A DNA stretch of 64,000 bases. Origin: Rhizopus arrhizus. Its lineage: Eukaryota; Mucoromycota; Mucoromycetes; Mucorales; Rhizopodaceae. Below the pieces are notes generated by a model. It had not been told where the DNA came from, made no database searches, and saw nothing but the letters and a program-made list of their open reading frames with translations. This document shows positions 46,508-62,614 of the stretch, in pieces. The stretch covers positions 372,001-436,000 of the forward strand of contig JAKZZE010000012.1 in assembly GCA_024220505.1 (NCBI GenBank). The letters are read 5' to 3'. Position 1 is the stretch's first letter; each line of letters opens with the position of its first letter. The position numbers were made by a program, and so were the translations under genes.

Positions 46508-46848
46508 CGCAGGTCGTCCCTTATTTTATATACATATTCATATAACTTATTCATATCTGTTTATAATACTTATTTTTATAAAAAAAAAAAAAAGGCTCAC
46601 TATATAGTGAATTTAATGACTTATTGTAAAAAACATATCGCCAACAAGTAGAGCTGGCTTTTGGGTTCATATTGAGTTTTGTCTGCTAAGACATTATGTA
46701 ATAATATTCTAAAAGTGATACTAAAATGGCTTGAATTGCCTTGTAAGACATGTTTGATTCAAAACCTTATGAAAGACGGTTTAATGTTGTATTCAAAAAA
46801 CCAACAATAAAAGAAGAAAAATGCACGAAAAGACAAATTATGTTCAAC
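46508..46848. other. convergent spacer
   Basis: A 341-bp stretch between the NDT80-like and Dma1-like 3' ends, including an A13 run at about 46581. No gene seen. Confidence 0.45.
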
Positions 46849-48059
46849 TTAAACTTCATCTTGCATTATATTTGGTGGGGATCCAACTAATGTCATTGCT
46901 AGAACTTCTTCCGACAATTGTCTTCGTAAAAATGAAGGAGGTTGGGCTATGGGTATGGGAGGCTGCTATCAATTAAATTAATACTTTTGTTTCTATAATA
47001 AAACAATTTTAACATCTACCTCTTGGTTTTCTTCGTCTAACACGGTCTTTTCACGTTGATGACCACCACCGCTACCTTCTTCCTCATCTTTTTTTTTATG
47101 TAAATGTAATTTAGTGTCAAACATGCTATTTACGTGAGTTTTACCTAAGCCAAGCATTTGTAATACTTCTTCCTCTTCTACTGCTACGCTATCCTCTAGA
47201 TTTGAATATGTCCTACAAAGCGGACAAGAGAATCCAGGGTAGTTTTGCTGTAACAAAGGTCTTAAGCATCTGTAATGATATACATGTGAACAAGGAGCAA
47301 TAAATAAAGCTTGGAAGGGTGCTATACAATAAAGGCAGATGCAACATTCTTGTATGCCTTCCTTTGATTGCGTTGGGTTTAGTAGTTGATGTCTAAGCTG
47401 CTGAAATGCGGCAAGGTTATAGGAGCCCATCCATTCCCGACGGTTGACTTCCAAACGCATCTTGACTGCGCGATACATAGGTTCCAATCCTCCTTTGTAA
47501 TCAACACCTAATTGAATAAGATCGCCATCAACAAGTTCGTGCGGCTGTATGCTTTCCGTATTGGCTGGAGTTAAGCGAACATGATTGACAAATGTTCCAC
47601 TTGAAGAACTTGTATCTTTAATATATATCTTTTTTTTTATTTTTTTTACGTATTAATAGGCTTCCTCTCTTATTAAGCTTAATATGGTACCTTTTTATCT
47701 TTTCCCAACCATATTTCTGCGTGGTATCTACTGACTACTTTACTTTTAAAAGATAATCGGTCCGAGATAACTGTTCGGTCAGAATATCGGCCCAATTTAA
47801 TACTAGGTCCTCCCGCTATCAATTTACGATCTACAACATCAAATACAAAGCATCGATTGGTTGATCCAACATTAGGTACAAGTCGAATACGAACAGAAAT
47901 ATCATCATCATCTTCTTCTGTGGTTATTGTATTAGTTGCTGTGGTAGCTCTTAAACTATTAAATCTTCTGCTACTATTATTATGGACTTCTGGTGAAGGT
48001 ATATGCAAGCTTCTTAAACGTCTGTTTGCACGAATTGAAGGTCCTAATATACTATCCAT
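46849..48059 (-). CDS. DMA1: FHA-RING E3 ubiquitin ligase, Dma1/Dma2-like (CHFR/RNF8 relative)
   Basis: Three exons in transcript order: 48059-47691, 47628-47020 and 46965-46849 (1095 nt, 364 aa). FHA domain from about residue 85: LGRYSDRT, VVSRYHAEIW (phosphothreonine-binding Arg/Ser/His) and SSSSGTFVN after the first junction, then DLIQLGVDYKGG, the family block linking FHA to RING. RING finger about residues 235-285: CCICL, APCSHVYHYRC and CPLC. The tail is acidic, then His/Lys-rich. In yeasts Dma proteins delay mitotic exit/cytokinesis at septin or spindle-pole sites via ubiquitination. The same role is expected by homology. Confidence 0.93.
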
Positions 48060-50553
48060 GTTATGAATATCATAAAGAAACATAAAAAAGAGAGTTTAGG
48101 AAAGAGAGAGAAAGTTTATTGTTTTTACTCCCCCCCTTGTTTTTATTATTTACAAAATGTTACATCAGTTAAAAGCCTAATTCTATTAAATAAGGTGCAT
48201 ATATATAAGACTTTTGTAACCTAAATCCATCATATCGCTTTAAGTAGAGGAATATTATGATTAATTAGGTTGTATGTTTGATTTCAGTTGATATAACTTT
48301 TCATTTTTCTTGCTTTTTAATAATAAACGACGTTCTATGTACCTTTACATAATTCATTCCTACTATGTTTACACTATTCTATAAAGTTGCACGTTTAATT
48401 TTATTGACAGCAGATCAACCTCTTGAACAATAATGAGCCATATGCACTCAGCAGAATTTGTTCTACCCCTTAATAAAGGATTACAGTAATTTAGCAGTAT
48501 ATATCCTAGTAATAAGAAGTGCTCAAATTAAAATACCTTTGAATTATTTCCCTTTTTTAATTGACTGCTTCTTTATAGGCACCGTTACTTATTACATACA
48601 ATCTCTCTTTATTTTTTCCAAAAGTTATTTTCTTTACATCTACTGGCATAATAAATTCAGGAAACAAAACCAGAAAAAGAGAAAAGGTTAATAACAAATA
48701 AAAGAGAGCAGGCAACATAGAAAGTGCCATGCAATAATGAATCATTAAAAACCTTATGAAAAAGCTTGAAAAATTAAAAAAAAAGACATATTTGTTATAA
48801 AAGAAAATGAAAAATATACAAAATTAATTCAACTTTTATTATTCCTTCATAATGATGCAGCCCCTTAATATTGTTCTTTCCTCTACAGATTTCGTTCACT
48901 GTGGAGAATTTTACATGTTTCTCAAGCACGGAAATGGCATTTGGTATAGCTTTTTATTAAAATGAAAAAGAGCATGATGCAAGCTGATAGCAATATACTC
49001 ATCCTAGCAGTCTAAGTTACCTCCATATGAAAGAAAGAGTGTAAATGCTCTTCATGAAGCCTAAATCCTAAACTTTATGTTGAAATGAGCCAGGCATTAT
49101 GATATATAAACAACTTTTCTTTGATTTTGATAGTTTAGATCTCATTATAAAGTTTATAAGATTTTGCACCATGTACATTATTTATTCACTTTTAATTCAA
49201 TAACCTTCTCATACTATAGTCTTTACTATCCTGCTATATTGTATTCATATTCACCTTCAAGTCCTGAAATACAAAGGTATTTTTTACATGAATAACTCAA
49301 CCCAAGATAGAATAGCATACGAAATAAATTCATATTATACTCTGGAGCTTTTATTACTAAAGGCAGTATTGTGTAAGTAAATTCAATGCTACGGATGCTT
49401 AATCCAACGTTCTGATACCAGCTACATGAAAACAATCATTCATGAATGATGAGGTCATATTCAAAGCCTTCATTCAAAGAGAGTTTAATAGTATTACGTA
49501 TTATAGTATTAGAAATCTCACCACCGATTTTTGACCCATTCAAAGTCTATTTGAGTATCTTGCGCAACGTTATATGGTTTTATTGTATTTCCAAGTATAT
49601 TCATACTCGCTTATTTGAAATGATAAAACATGAAGCAATCTTTTTTATTATAAATTAAGGAAAATGTGTATTATGTCCTCATAATTTACTTAAAGTTTCA
49701 AAAGATTTAACCATCTTGTTTTTGCTTTATATCTATATAATTACGATTATATTATCAAGACATAGTTAAGATATGCATATTTTTGATATGAAGAGTAAGG
49801 TAATAAGACTACTTATATTTCTTTTTCCCAAACTCTTTTTTTTTTGTTAAAGATATACTAGCATTGATAGATTCAATTTTATAATGAGAAACTGGGTCAA
49901 TTTACTGCAGACGTAGTAGAAAATCAACAAGCAAGGAGACATTTTCTTTTTCTCTTTATAATTGATTTAATATGGTCAACTTCAGAATAATTCTCAAAGT
50001 GAAAGCTTGAAGCAAATCTCAAACATAAGACCTTATGGAAGGTGTTGGAAATACAGATTAGAATTGCGTGAATAAAAAAAAATCACAAGAGGGTTCATGT
50101 ACTTGTTTTACTCTGCGTTTCACAGTCAGATGCCTACCAAATTCAAGCAGCCGTTTTTCCTTTTTTAGAAAAATGAAGCAATTTAAATCTCGCAAAAATT
50201 TAAAATTCAAATCAATAGTAGAATAATTAGGTAATAACGTATAAGCACTTTATAGCTTAAGCTGATGGTAGTTCTTACCGCTTATTTATTTGAATGTAAC
50301 CAAGAGGTATGAGGGAATCGGTGAAAAGATTGGAATTTTTTACAAAATGCTTTTTCAAGTGACTACTCGAATCCGAGGTACTTGATAATGACCAATAAAA
50401 TCATGCAAACAATAGGATTGACTTTTTCAGTTAACAGATCAACGTTTTATAAAACCATCTTAAATTCTTTGTTGAATTAAAAAAGGAGGACCAAAAAAAA
50501 GTCGGACATTTGTTTAAAATCATTAATCGATCAAAAACAACGTATAGTAGATC
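48060..50553. other. gene-poor spacer
   Basis: About 2.5 kb of AT-rich sequence. Open frames at 48458-48745 overlap on both strands, and those at 49226-49658 are short and hydrophobic. None has a recognised domain. Confidence 0.45.
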
Positions 50554-52574
50554 ATGTCTTCAATTAATACAAAAAGACCGTTATTGTCGAGAATCCAATA
50601 AAGAATGAGGCACCCACAAAGATCGTTTTGTCAAAAAATGTAGATGGTAACATTTCACGATATCCAGTCGAACTTACTCAAGATTCAAAGTAAAAATAAG
50701 ATAAAGATAGAACAAATATTAATAATTTATAACCATAGATATTTCTTTACGAATGTAGAATGGGCGGAAGTATCGATTTCATCACAATCTCTCCTAATAA
50801 TCGATTTTATTGTGTTGGCTTGGATGATAACTCGATTTGTTTAGTTAATAGTATCATACAAACCATTGAACAAGTCATTCAAGGTCTTCAATATGGTAAT
50901 TACTCCTTTTGCATCTTAGCATAAACAATATTAGCTCAAGTATACCATAATTTAAATCCTCTTACAACTGGCCTTAAGATTGAGCCTCGTAATCATCACG
51001 TAGTTATGAATGGGATTCTTGGAAGCTTACAATTTTATAATGCAAACGCAGACAATCATGTGATGGATTTAGAAGTGGTGCCCATGAGCACTGCTGTTCG
51101 TGCTGCTGAAAAGGAGATTGTTAATACCCACATAACACATGTGGTCTTTTTGCCTAATGGAAAGTGGATAGCAACGGTAGATATGCGTGATGACTAAATG
51201 AATATACCTGACTTGTTTCAAGTTCTGACAATGGGACCCAGATACTCAAAGCTGCAAATTGCATACACTTGTTGACTATCTCATACCAATCCTATCACCT
51301 CTCTTGTCTTTAACCATTTTTATCGAAAAGGACCTATAGCTATTACAACCCCTCAAGGCAAGACTTTCAAAGTCTGGAATTTAAATTCAAATCAGTCCAA
51401 TACTGATGCCACATGTATTTGCCGTTCTGTTGGTGTTTACCGTAACAGTGAGGCCAAGGTAGCAGCTTTTTCTGAAGATGGCAGTACGTTAGCTGTCAGA
51501 TTTGGACAAACCATCACCCTTTAGTATCCCTATCTGAATTCAATTCAAGCTGTCCTTACTCAAGCTAACCCAGAAGAGATTGAAAATTTGAGCTTTTTGG
51601 GCGACAATTGTCCATTTATGATCGCAATCACAAAGTCATACATGTTTGTTTGGAACATACTGATTTGTAAGATCTGGTGTAATTACAAGATTTCAGTAAA
51701 TCATTTTGCTGTTGCTGTTGCTTCTAATAACTTTGCTATTTTTCGCCATGCATATCCTGCAAACCAGTCCTGTCTCATTGTCTTTAATCTAAAATCAAAG
51801 ATCCATATTGCTCTTCAGAAGTACAATCATACTTGTTTAGCCATTACATGGCTTGCGAAGGAGCAAGATGAATTATTTCTCTCTGAAAGATTGCGTGCCT
51901 CCATAACAAGTACGAAATGTCTATTTATTCTTTACGTTCTTCTTCGTTTAAGGACAAAAACGGGTTATTAGAACCTTTGTTAGAAAATAATAGCGATTTG
52001 ATTAAAGAGTCTTCAAATCATAATTTATTAAATGAAATGTATGGCACACGTCAAGATGAACGAGAAACAGTGGAGCAAACCTGTCTTCACTTGACAGTTG
52101 TTCAACAAATATGTAAAGTGGCCATATCAACCAGCAAAAAGGAAAACAAGGCAAGACGAAAAGAAGGGGACACAGGGCTATTTGCATCTAGTTATGTTCT
52201 GCCTCAAGTAAAAAATACTTTTGATACCTTCATGTTTTCTCTTATGGGCGCTCCGTATAGAGGATTTTACAGCTTCATCGATGGATATTGATGAAGTAGT
52301 TTTGCCGAATGGTGGTCAAGAAAAAGTGGCACACAAATTGCAAATACAAAATCATATTACAAACTCTCCTGAAGTAGATTTCCCTTCGTTATTAAATTAT
52401 TTTTCTTAAGAATTAGGTAATGAAGAGCAATGATACCTGACGTGCTAATATTTAATTTTGTTTTATTTTACAGGAGGAGAGCCACTTGATAAAAAGGCAG
52501 TGATTGTTTCTAATGATTCTACAAGTGAAGAAGAATATTCTGACGAGGAAGGTCTTTCTAACATTGATTGGTAA
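50554..52574 (+). pseudogene. UTP17: UTP17/NAN1 (WDR75-like) WD-repeat gene, decayed
   Basis: Relic of the small-subunit processome WD-repeat protein. It begins with an ATG at 50554 (MSSINTKRPLLSR), then a frame change leads to TKIVLSKNVDGNISRYPVEL. A large internal part, several WD repeats, is missing before SIDFITISPNNRFYCVGLDD (about 50765). Other blocks: HVVFLPNGKWIATVDM, WDPDTQSCKLHTLVDY, TFKVWNLNSN and AKVAAFSEDGSTLAVRFG. Towards the 3' end the reading frame gives SSYVLPQVKNTFDTFMFSLM and an acidic tail ending EEGLSNIDW (52574). Breaks: TAA at 51195-51197, TAG at 51522-51524 and several frameshifts. Introns are still recognisable (50894-50936), so this is a duplicated rather than a processed copy. 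UTP17 is normally essential, so a working copy is expected elsewhere. Confidence 0.75.
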
Positions 52575-52923
52575 TTTTAATATTCTTTTCTTTCAAAAAA
52601 AATCATATGGAATTGTATAAAAGTATAGCGCGTAAATACATCTTTTTCCCTTTTTCATTTGTTATTAATTGAAATAAAATCTTATTTATATCCAATATAA
52701 TGAAATGTATGTTTGTCTAAGCAAAAGGTTTTGCATTAAACAAAACACAATCAATTCTAAAACTAATATAATTGATTGTCGAAACTGGAGTATTTTTATG
52801 TAACAATAGACTGCTCTGATGATTTATACTTGATAATCGAGCGATTAAAGAAAGAACGACGATGAAACAAAAAATTTCCCACAGGTTAGTATATGTGACA
52901 TTGCTTTATTTACTCAAAAAGAT
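52575..52923. other. convergent spacer
   Basis: A 349-bp AT-rich stretch between the UTP17-like relic and the RING-LON gene. No feature seen. Confidence 0.5.
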
Positions 52924-54195
52924 TCACTGCCCTATTCTAGCTGTAGATTTCGCTACTAATTGTCTGCAGTTGTCCCATTGTGAATTAAGATCATGAACCC
53001 AAGACAAGATGAGATTGAGGCGATCGATTAAGGTACGAGTGGCTAGTAAACTGTACTTTTCTTGAATACCAACAGGCAAGACAAGCGCGGCCCACCAGCA
53101 GATAGCGGCTGGGTTTTCAGATAAAGGCAAGGGACCATACACGGCTTGAACCGAGTTTAACCAGACAGGACCCAAAAGTCCCTGGACCGTATTGCAAAAT
53201 GATTTGGATGGGGTACTGTGAGCAAGATCAATGATGAAGGAACGAATGCGGCCTGCTAAAAACACTGCTTGATCGCAATTTTCATAAGCAGAATCAAATT
53301 GCATGTCAATATCAGCTATTATATGGTCATCGGCCATCTTGTGTGTCTCGGTGATTGTAAACCGCTCCAACCCAATAACATCAATCAAAATGTCGCAATC
53401 CCTTTTTTCTATTGATGTAATTTTGGTGACCGTGCCCACGTAGTGTGTTCCCTTTGATTTGTAAGCCATAGCCAGATAGATATATATAGACTTCTTTGAT
53501 GTGATCAGGAAATCTTGAATGGTCAATGGGTTGTGTATGGTATAAATAGGTATACGAAGCTTTTGGGAAGGAAGGATAGAAAAGTCCAAGAGGATGATGG
53601 GTATATTTTTATAGGATATGTTAGTAAAATCAGAGAATGAGATATCTTGTGGTAATGCATTGATAGATCTGATTAATTCGCTGTGCTTAGTAAGCTGAGA
53701 TAATTGAAGGATGTGCTGAAGAGTGAAGTTAATAGGTTGATGTTGTATAAATTGGTATTTAGGCAACCTTTCTTCACACTGAGGACATGAATTACTAGTA
53801 AATTTACGCTGAAGTAAACAAAGTCTGCAGAAGGTGTGTCCACAATGATTAGTGATTGGATTCATCAAGAGATGTTCTCCATATGAGCAATACAAAAGAT
53901 CTGAAATATTCTGGTATGCATCCAAGTTTTCAATTGTATTCAAATTATAAATTAACAAGTTTCTGATCACCTCATCTTCCTTCAATCTAGGACCAAATAA
54001 ATGTCTTTCTTTTTTACAATTGGATACTGGGCATAGAAAACTGGTCCTTTCAATATTTGTGGCAGGTAAGCATTTTAAACAAATAGTGTATCCACATGAT
54101 AGTGTAATTGGCAATGTTAATATATTTAAACAAGCAGAACAATTTAATAGATTAACTGTCATGAATGAAAATAAATAAGAAAAAGCTAGAGACAA
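52924..54195 (-). CDS. two-RING plus LON-substrate-domain protein (LONRF-like E3 ligase)
   Basis: Single exon, 423 aa from MSLAFSYLF. An internal start at MTVNLLNCSACL (54162) is also plausible. RING 1 (about residues 19-60): CSACL, LSCGYTICLKC, CPVSNC. RING 2 (about 101-143): CSYGEH, HCGHTFCRLC, CPQCEERL. Then follows the LON N-terminal substrate-binding domain (about 195-410: IPIILLDFSILPSQKLRIPI, YVGTVTKITSIEKRDCDILI, DVIGLERFTI). The order is that of LONRF proteins, presumed E3 ligases with a substrate-recognition LON fold but no protease domain. In RING 1 the usual His of CGH is Tyr, so this RING may be structural only, while RING 2 looks complete. Confidence 0.9.
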   Translation of the reverse strand: MSLAFSYLFSFMTVNLLNCSACLNILTLPITLSCGYTICLKCLPATNIERTSFLCPVSNCKKERHLFGPRLKEDEVIRNLLIYNLNTIENLDAYQNISDLLYCSYGEHLLMNPITNHCGHTFCRLCLLQRKFTSNSCPQCEERLPKYQFIQHQPINFTLQHILQLSQLTKHSELIRSINALPQDISFSDFTNISYKNIPIILLDFSILPSQKLRIPIYTIHNPLTIQDFLITSKKSIYIYLAMAYKSKGTHYVGTVTKITSIEKRDCDILIDVIGLERFTITETHKMADDHIIADIDMQFDSAYENCDQAVFLAGRIRSFIIDLAHSTPSKSFCNTVQGLLGPVWLNSVQAVYGPLPLSENPAAICWWAALVLPVGIQEKYSLLATRTLIDRLNLILSWVHDLNSQWDNCRQLVAKSTARIGQ

Positions 54196-55588
54196 AGATG
54201 AAGCGATTTGTATTTTTTATAATAAGTGAATATTTCTTGTAGATCAACCATCGCAGTGTTATTCTCGATTGTGATTCACAACAAAAAAAAACTACCAGAT
54301 ATTTCGAGGACCGAATTATCTTCAGTGGTTATTTTTTTTATTCTTTTGCATTGAATTTTGCTTTGATTAAGATCCCAAGTTGAATTCTAGCACAGTACCT
54401 TGAGAGACTTACGAGAAAATGCAATAGAAGGCATTACTGATATGTAAGCTCTGTGTATGGCGATTTTTCAACCTTCATCGGCTCACTTATCTTTCTGTTT
54501 TATTCTCACTCTGCATTTAGCCTCATCAATATGCCACAAAACCCTATCACGGACCAGGGGAAGTTTGGCAGGGTCAGGACCAGATAAAGTGTTCTTCAGA
54601 ATCAACATCGTTGCGGATTTTGCTTTTTAATTATGCTTGGCTCCTACGCCTATACTTTAAAGAATATGCAAATAAAAAATTTAATGCGCAAAAAAACAAA
54701 AACTACTTGTCGCAATGGTTTAAACTCTCTGTTGGTCTCCTTTGTCATAGTTTGCCTTCTCTTCTAACGGCTCTCTCCTCCATAGAGTTTCGAAAATACA
54801 AATCTACCTATCTCCAAAGTAACGCCGAGTTCACTTTAGCCAGTTGACACTCTAAATCCCTTTCCCTTTGCCGTCCTATCCTCTGTATCAATCACATCCT
54901 CTAATTACCTATGATGTCTCTCAAACACAATAGATGCATCTGCTAGAGACTAGGATGGTTGCCTGGAGGTGCTCTCTGACCTTGTCATTGGCAAACCTAT
55001 CCCTTAACAAAGCAACATGACATCCATGTTTACATATACACCGACGGTTCCACTTTCTCTATTCAGTCGCTGACCTGTAACTCCCTCGCTCGTCTGCTGT
55101 CTAAGGTCGGTGGCCTTCAATACCTTGTACCTCTCCTTTCCACTCCCTCCTATAGTTATACGGACTCTCCCTTTATAGGTTGGCTCCACAAAGCAGTATT
55201 TTGACTCTTTCTTCTCCTTCATGATCTCTCTCTTTTTTTGCTCTTGAGCTTTTAAGCGATTTTTTAACTTCTCATGCTTTACCATTAAATTGGTTCACTC
55301 TGGGCTTAAATAGAGTTTATGTTTTTAAAAAAAAAATCAGTGAACAAATTCAATAATATCCATTTTGACAAGTTTAGCTAGTATAATAAGAAATGAGCTA
55401 TAAATATATCTCACTGTATGCTTAAAACATAGAATTTGTTTTAGCAGGATAAGTGTAACGTTCTAGGATTAGAAAGGGTCCTTGGAAGTAAATCAGATGT
55501 GATTGCTTCCGATGCGGAGATACAAATACAGCTTGAAACTTTCGTTGCAAGAACTTCTCTCTTTTTCTTTCTTTTCTTTTGTACAAGC
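54196..55588. other. intergenic, possible unidentified relic
   Basis: A pyrimidine-rich tract on the + strand at about 54740-55250 differs from the surrounding AT-rich DNA and carries a 93-codon Lys/Glu-rich open frame on the minus strand (55004-55285). The + strand briefly reads FTYTPTVPLSLF and similar fragments. I could not identify a family. It may be a degraded retroelement. Confidence 0.3.
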
Positions 55589-56546
55589 ATGATCGAGGTT
55601 TCTAAAGAATCTAGATTTTTTATACCAAACTCCTCTGGGCATCATATTAATCTATTGAATGGCATTGATAACTGTTCTATTTTTGATTTTGAAGCATCTG
55701 AAACTCAAAGTGATCACAAACTATCGGATAACAATGATACTTTGGATACCAGTTCCGATAAACGCAAATATGTATGTACAGAGCCAGGATGTAGCAAAGC
55801 ATTTATTTCAAGGTAAAATTTAAAGAAATTAGATGTATGTACTTATAGAATTTCACTATGTTAGTGGCCATTTAGCAAGACATTTTCGCACACATACAGG
55901 AGAAAAAAACTTTCCGTGTATCTTTCCAGGTTGTCAGTCTCGATTTTCTCGTCAGGATAATATGATGCAGCACTACAAATCACATATGTCTACAAGATCA
56001 AAAAAACCACCAAACAAAACAACAAATGATGGAAAGTATCCAAAACCAAAGCTCTTTTCACACCAAAAAATTCAATCTAACTCTTTTAATCAACCACTGA
56101 CAATTGATCAACATCTATCAAATTATCATAATGATTTACGCATACAGACTACAACAAATCAGCCAATAAAGTACAGTATTCCCACACCCCTTTGCAACAT
56201 TGCTGCATCACGTATGCTAAAACACATGAGTGGTCTAGAGAGACTACCCAAGCGACTGACCCCTGCTGCGATTAATAAGGAGAAATCAGTTCAATTGACA
56301 TTTTATGAACATAGGCCTTTGATAAATAGAAGAGGGTTCAATAAATATCCTTATCCTTTCACTCTTTTACATCCCAACGAGCGTGTAAAAGAAGATAAGT
56401 TACAGGATACTGTGGAGAATAAGCAAAATAAGAAAGCAAGATATGAATCATTTGAAGCTTCTGAGATGGTAGAACCATCATCTTCTTTGCCAATTCATCA
56501 TTCAAGTACATGTCATATTGCTTCTATTATAAGCAACCTTGATTAA
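55589..56546 (+). CDS. two-finger C2H2 transcription factor, Nrg1-like
   Basis: Two exons: 55589-55812 and 55865-56546 (906 nt, 301 aa). The intron splits the first finger. Finger 1: YVCTEPGCSKAFISSGHLAR with the pair HFRTH; a TGEKN-type linker; finger 2: FPCIFPGCQSRFSRQDNMMQ with HYKSH. The QDNMMQHYKSH helix is typical of the fungal Nrg1-type repressors and related two-finger factors. The N-terminal acidic region and the long Asn/His/Thr-rich C-terminus have no further domain. Nrg1 relatives repress stress, filamentation or carbon-regulated genes. The function here is inferred by class only. Confidence 0.88.
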
Positions 56547-56815
56547 ATCTATTCCCTCATCATTTGTAAAGGAATAAATAAAATATACCACCTGATTTCT
56601 ATGCCATCCTATTAGAATAATAAATTAAAACATTCAATAATAGTGCTTAGATCATTAATGCATCATTTAGGGACAATTTGAAGCTTGTAAAAATAAAGTT
56701 ACTTGTCCACTTGCGTTAGTGTAACACGAAAACTGTAAATTTTGCTTTCCGCACTTACCCTGAATACCCTGTCAGATTCTGTATTTTGTTTTTTTTTATT
56801 GTTATAGCTCTTTAA

Positions 56816-60185
<3,370 letters not shown>

Positions 60186-60713
60186 AATACCCCTCTCACA
60201 TGCTTATTTTGTAGAATAATAATAAATAAATGTTCATTGAGCAGTATCCTTCGTGTAAAAAGGTAATCTTTTTATCTTTTGTACCCATTTTCTTACATTT
60301 AAGTATGTCCTTGATACTAGTATAGTTCCATGTTCATATTACTGCCACGTGCCCGTATCAACTATTCACACAATAGAATTATACAATTAAAATCCAATAT
60401 GCTATATGATAAGCATAAAATACTTTTTAATCACTGTGTTAGCTTTTTTTCTTTTATTATGGTAAGTGTTTCATCAAAACTTGCCAAAAGCTTTTATATC
60501 ATGTATTTAAATTCAGGTACGACCTAGTATCTAGCTACTTGGTTACGTATTCAGTATCAATTTGTAAACTAACAACAATGTCATAGTAATACAGTTCTAG
60601 TAATTATCATCGTGTGTTAGTATCTAGTTAGATAAATAATGAGTATTTTAAGTAAAAAATTCATGAAATACGGTATGAGCATAGAAAAGAACAATAAAAT
60701 AAACTGGTTGGTT
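60186..60713. other. convergent spacer
   Basis: A 528-bp AT-rich stretch between AlaRS and MFS gene 3' ends. No feature beyond short random frames. Confidence 0.5.
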
Positions 60714-62533
60714 TTATTCCTTTTTAAGAGCAGCCCACTTCTTAGCATATCTATTAACAAAGTATATATTTATAGTAAAAAGTACAATCGTAGCACCTCC
60801 AAATGTAAATAATGGTCCATCCCCCATGGCGTGTTCGAGATCAGATGAAACTAGAGATCCAATGCCTGCCATAACATATCTAACAAAATTATTGCATGCT
60901 ATTCGAAAGAACTATCAGGCTATATACTTAATTTATCTTTTTTTCTTTCAATTTACCCGTAGCAGATGCACCATCCTTTCGAAAAGAATCTACGATATAA
61001 GCAGTTGCTGTTACATTTGGTAGCATAAAGGCAGATCCATCTACAAGCAACACGATAAGTAATTCAAAGTATTAAAAAAAGTTATATATTACAGAAAAAT
61101 TGACAGACAAGCCCATAAGCAAAATGCACCTCTTTTTGAATACACCAACCATAAGCAACCAAAGAAAGTAGCTGGATAATGGATGCACATCCTAAAACCA
61201 ATCCGCTCAAGCGCATTTCAGGGTATATATCTTCTCCTTTTTCCTTAGCCTTCGCCACGCGCTTATTGTAAACTTTGTCTGAGATTCGACCTCCAATATT
61301 TCCACCTATCATTGCACCAACAGCATAAGGCAAATAGCATACACCTACTATTCCGGAATTTAGCCCATATTGATTAGTGTAAACTCTTGTGAAAACAGCA
61401 CTGTTCAAATATTGAAAAAAAAACCTTATTGGGTAGTGTCAGTATTAGAAATGATGTACATACTGGTGTCACTTACAGCACGCCAACATATGCAACGATC
61501 AAAGCTATATTTGGATATAATAATAACCTTAAAGCACGCAATGGATTCATTGTCCTCATTTTTGCTTTCTTCTCTATGTATTGAGCGCCTTGTTTTTCCG
61601 TTGGCTCTTGAGTAGGAAATGATCTTGAAGTTTCTGGTAACAAAAAGAAGATAGCGATCCAAATGCAAAGGGCAAATATAGCTAAAAACCAAAAATTGCT
61701 TCTCCAGCCTAACCCTTGGTTTAAGTATCCTCCAATGATAGGCCTATCAAAGAAATTTGTCAATAAAAGAATTTATGAAATTGCCTTTTCTTTTTACCCA
61801 AAGGCTGGGCCTAAAAGGGGTCCAAGAGTATAATAAGCAAACACCCTTCCACGTTCATGAGATTCAAAGATATCAGCGATTGTACCTGCGCCCATTGATA
61901 ATACCTAATTCTCAGAATAAAATAAACTTATTTTATCAGTTGTTTTTTATATGGTGTACGTACAGCAGAGGAACCTATAGCACTAATCGCTCGAAATGTA
62001 ATAAACATTTGTATATTAATAGATATAGCACAACAAACATTTCCAACCACAGCTATCACTGTTGAAATCAGATATATAATTCTTCTGCCTAAGAGTAATT
62101 AGTGTCGAAAAATAAGTAAATAGATGCGGTATTTATGTATAATTGCCTTACCAAAATGTTCTCCAAGTGAGGCCCAAATAAGAGGCTAAGTTGTAAAAAA
62201 AAAAGAAAAAAATTACTTCAAATCATTGCAAACGCAAAGCCTTAGAGTACTTACAAAAAATGCAGTAAAAAATATGAAGATAAATACTAAACAGAAGAGA
62301 ATAAGAGTCGTATTTCCATTTGATAAAAAACAAAGCAAGTATGTATTTACAGGATGCATTCAGCGTTGTATCGTTCGTATGAAAATATGTTTGCATCGAA
62401 GGAATAGCTGGATACTACAAAAATAAGTGATGAGCGATCAATTAAAACTGTACGAGCGCAGCTCACATAAACCGTGGACCCAATAGGTGACCTAATGAAC
62501 TTCTTAGAGAAACCTCTTCTTTGTACATGCCGC

Positions 62534-62614
<81 letters not shown>

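Noticed and set aside
55004..55285. 93-aa Lys/Glu-rich open frame (minus strand)
   Set aside because: No domain, lies opposite a pyrimidine-rich tract that explains its composition; kept only as a note in the intergenic entry.
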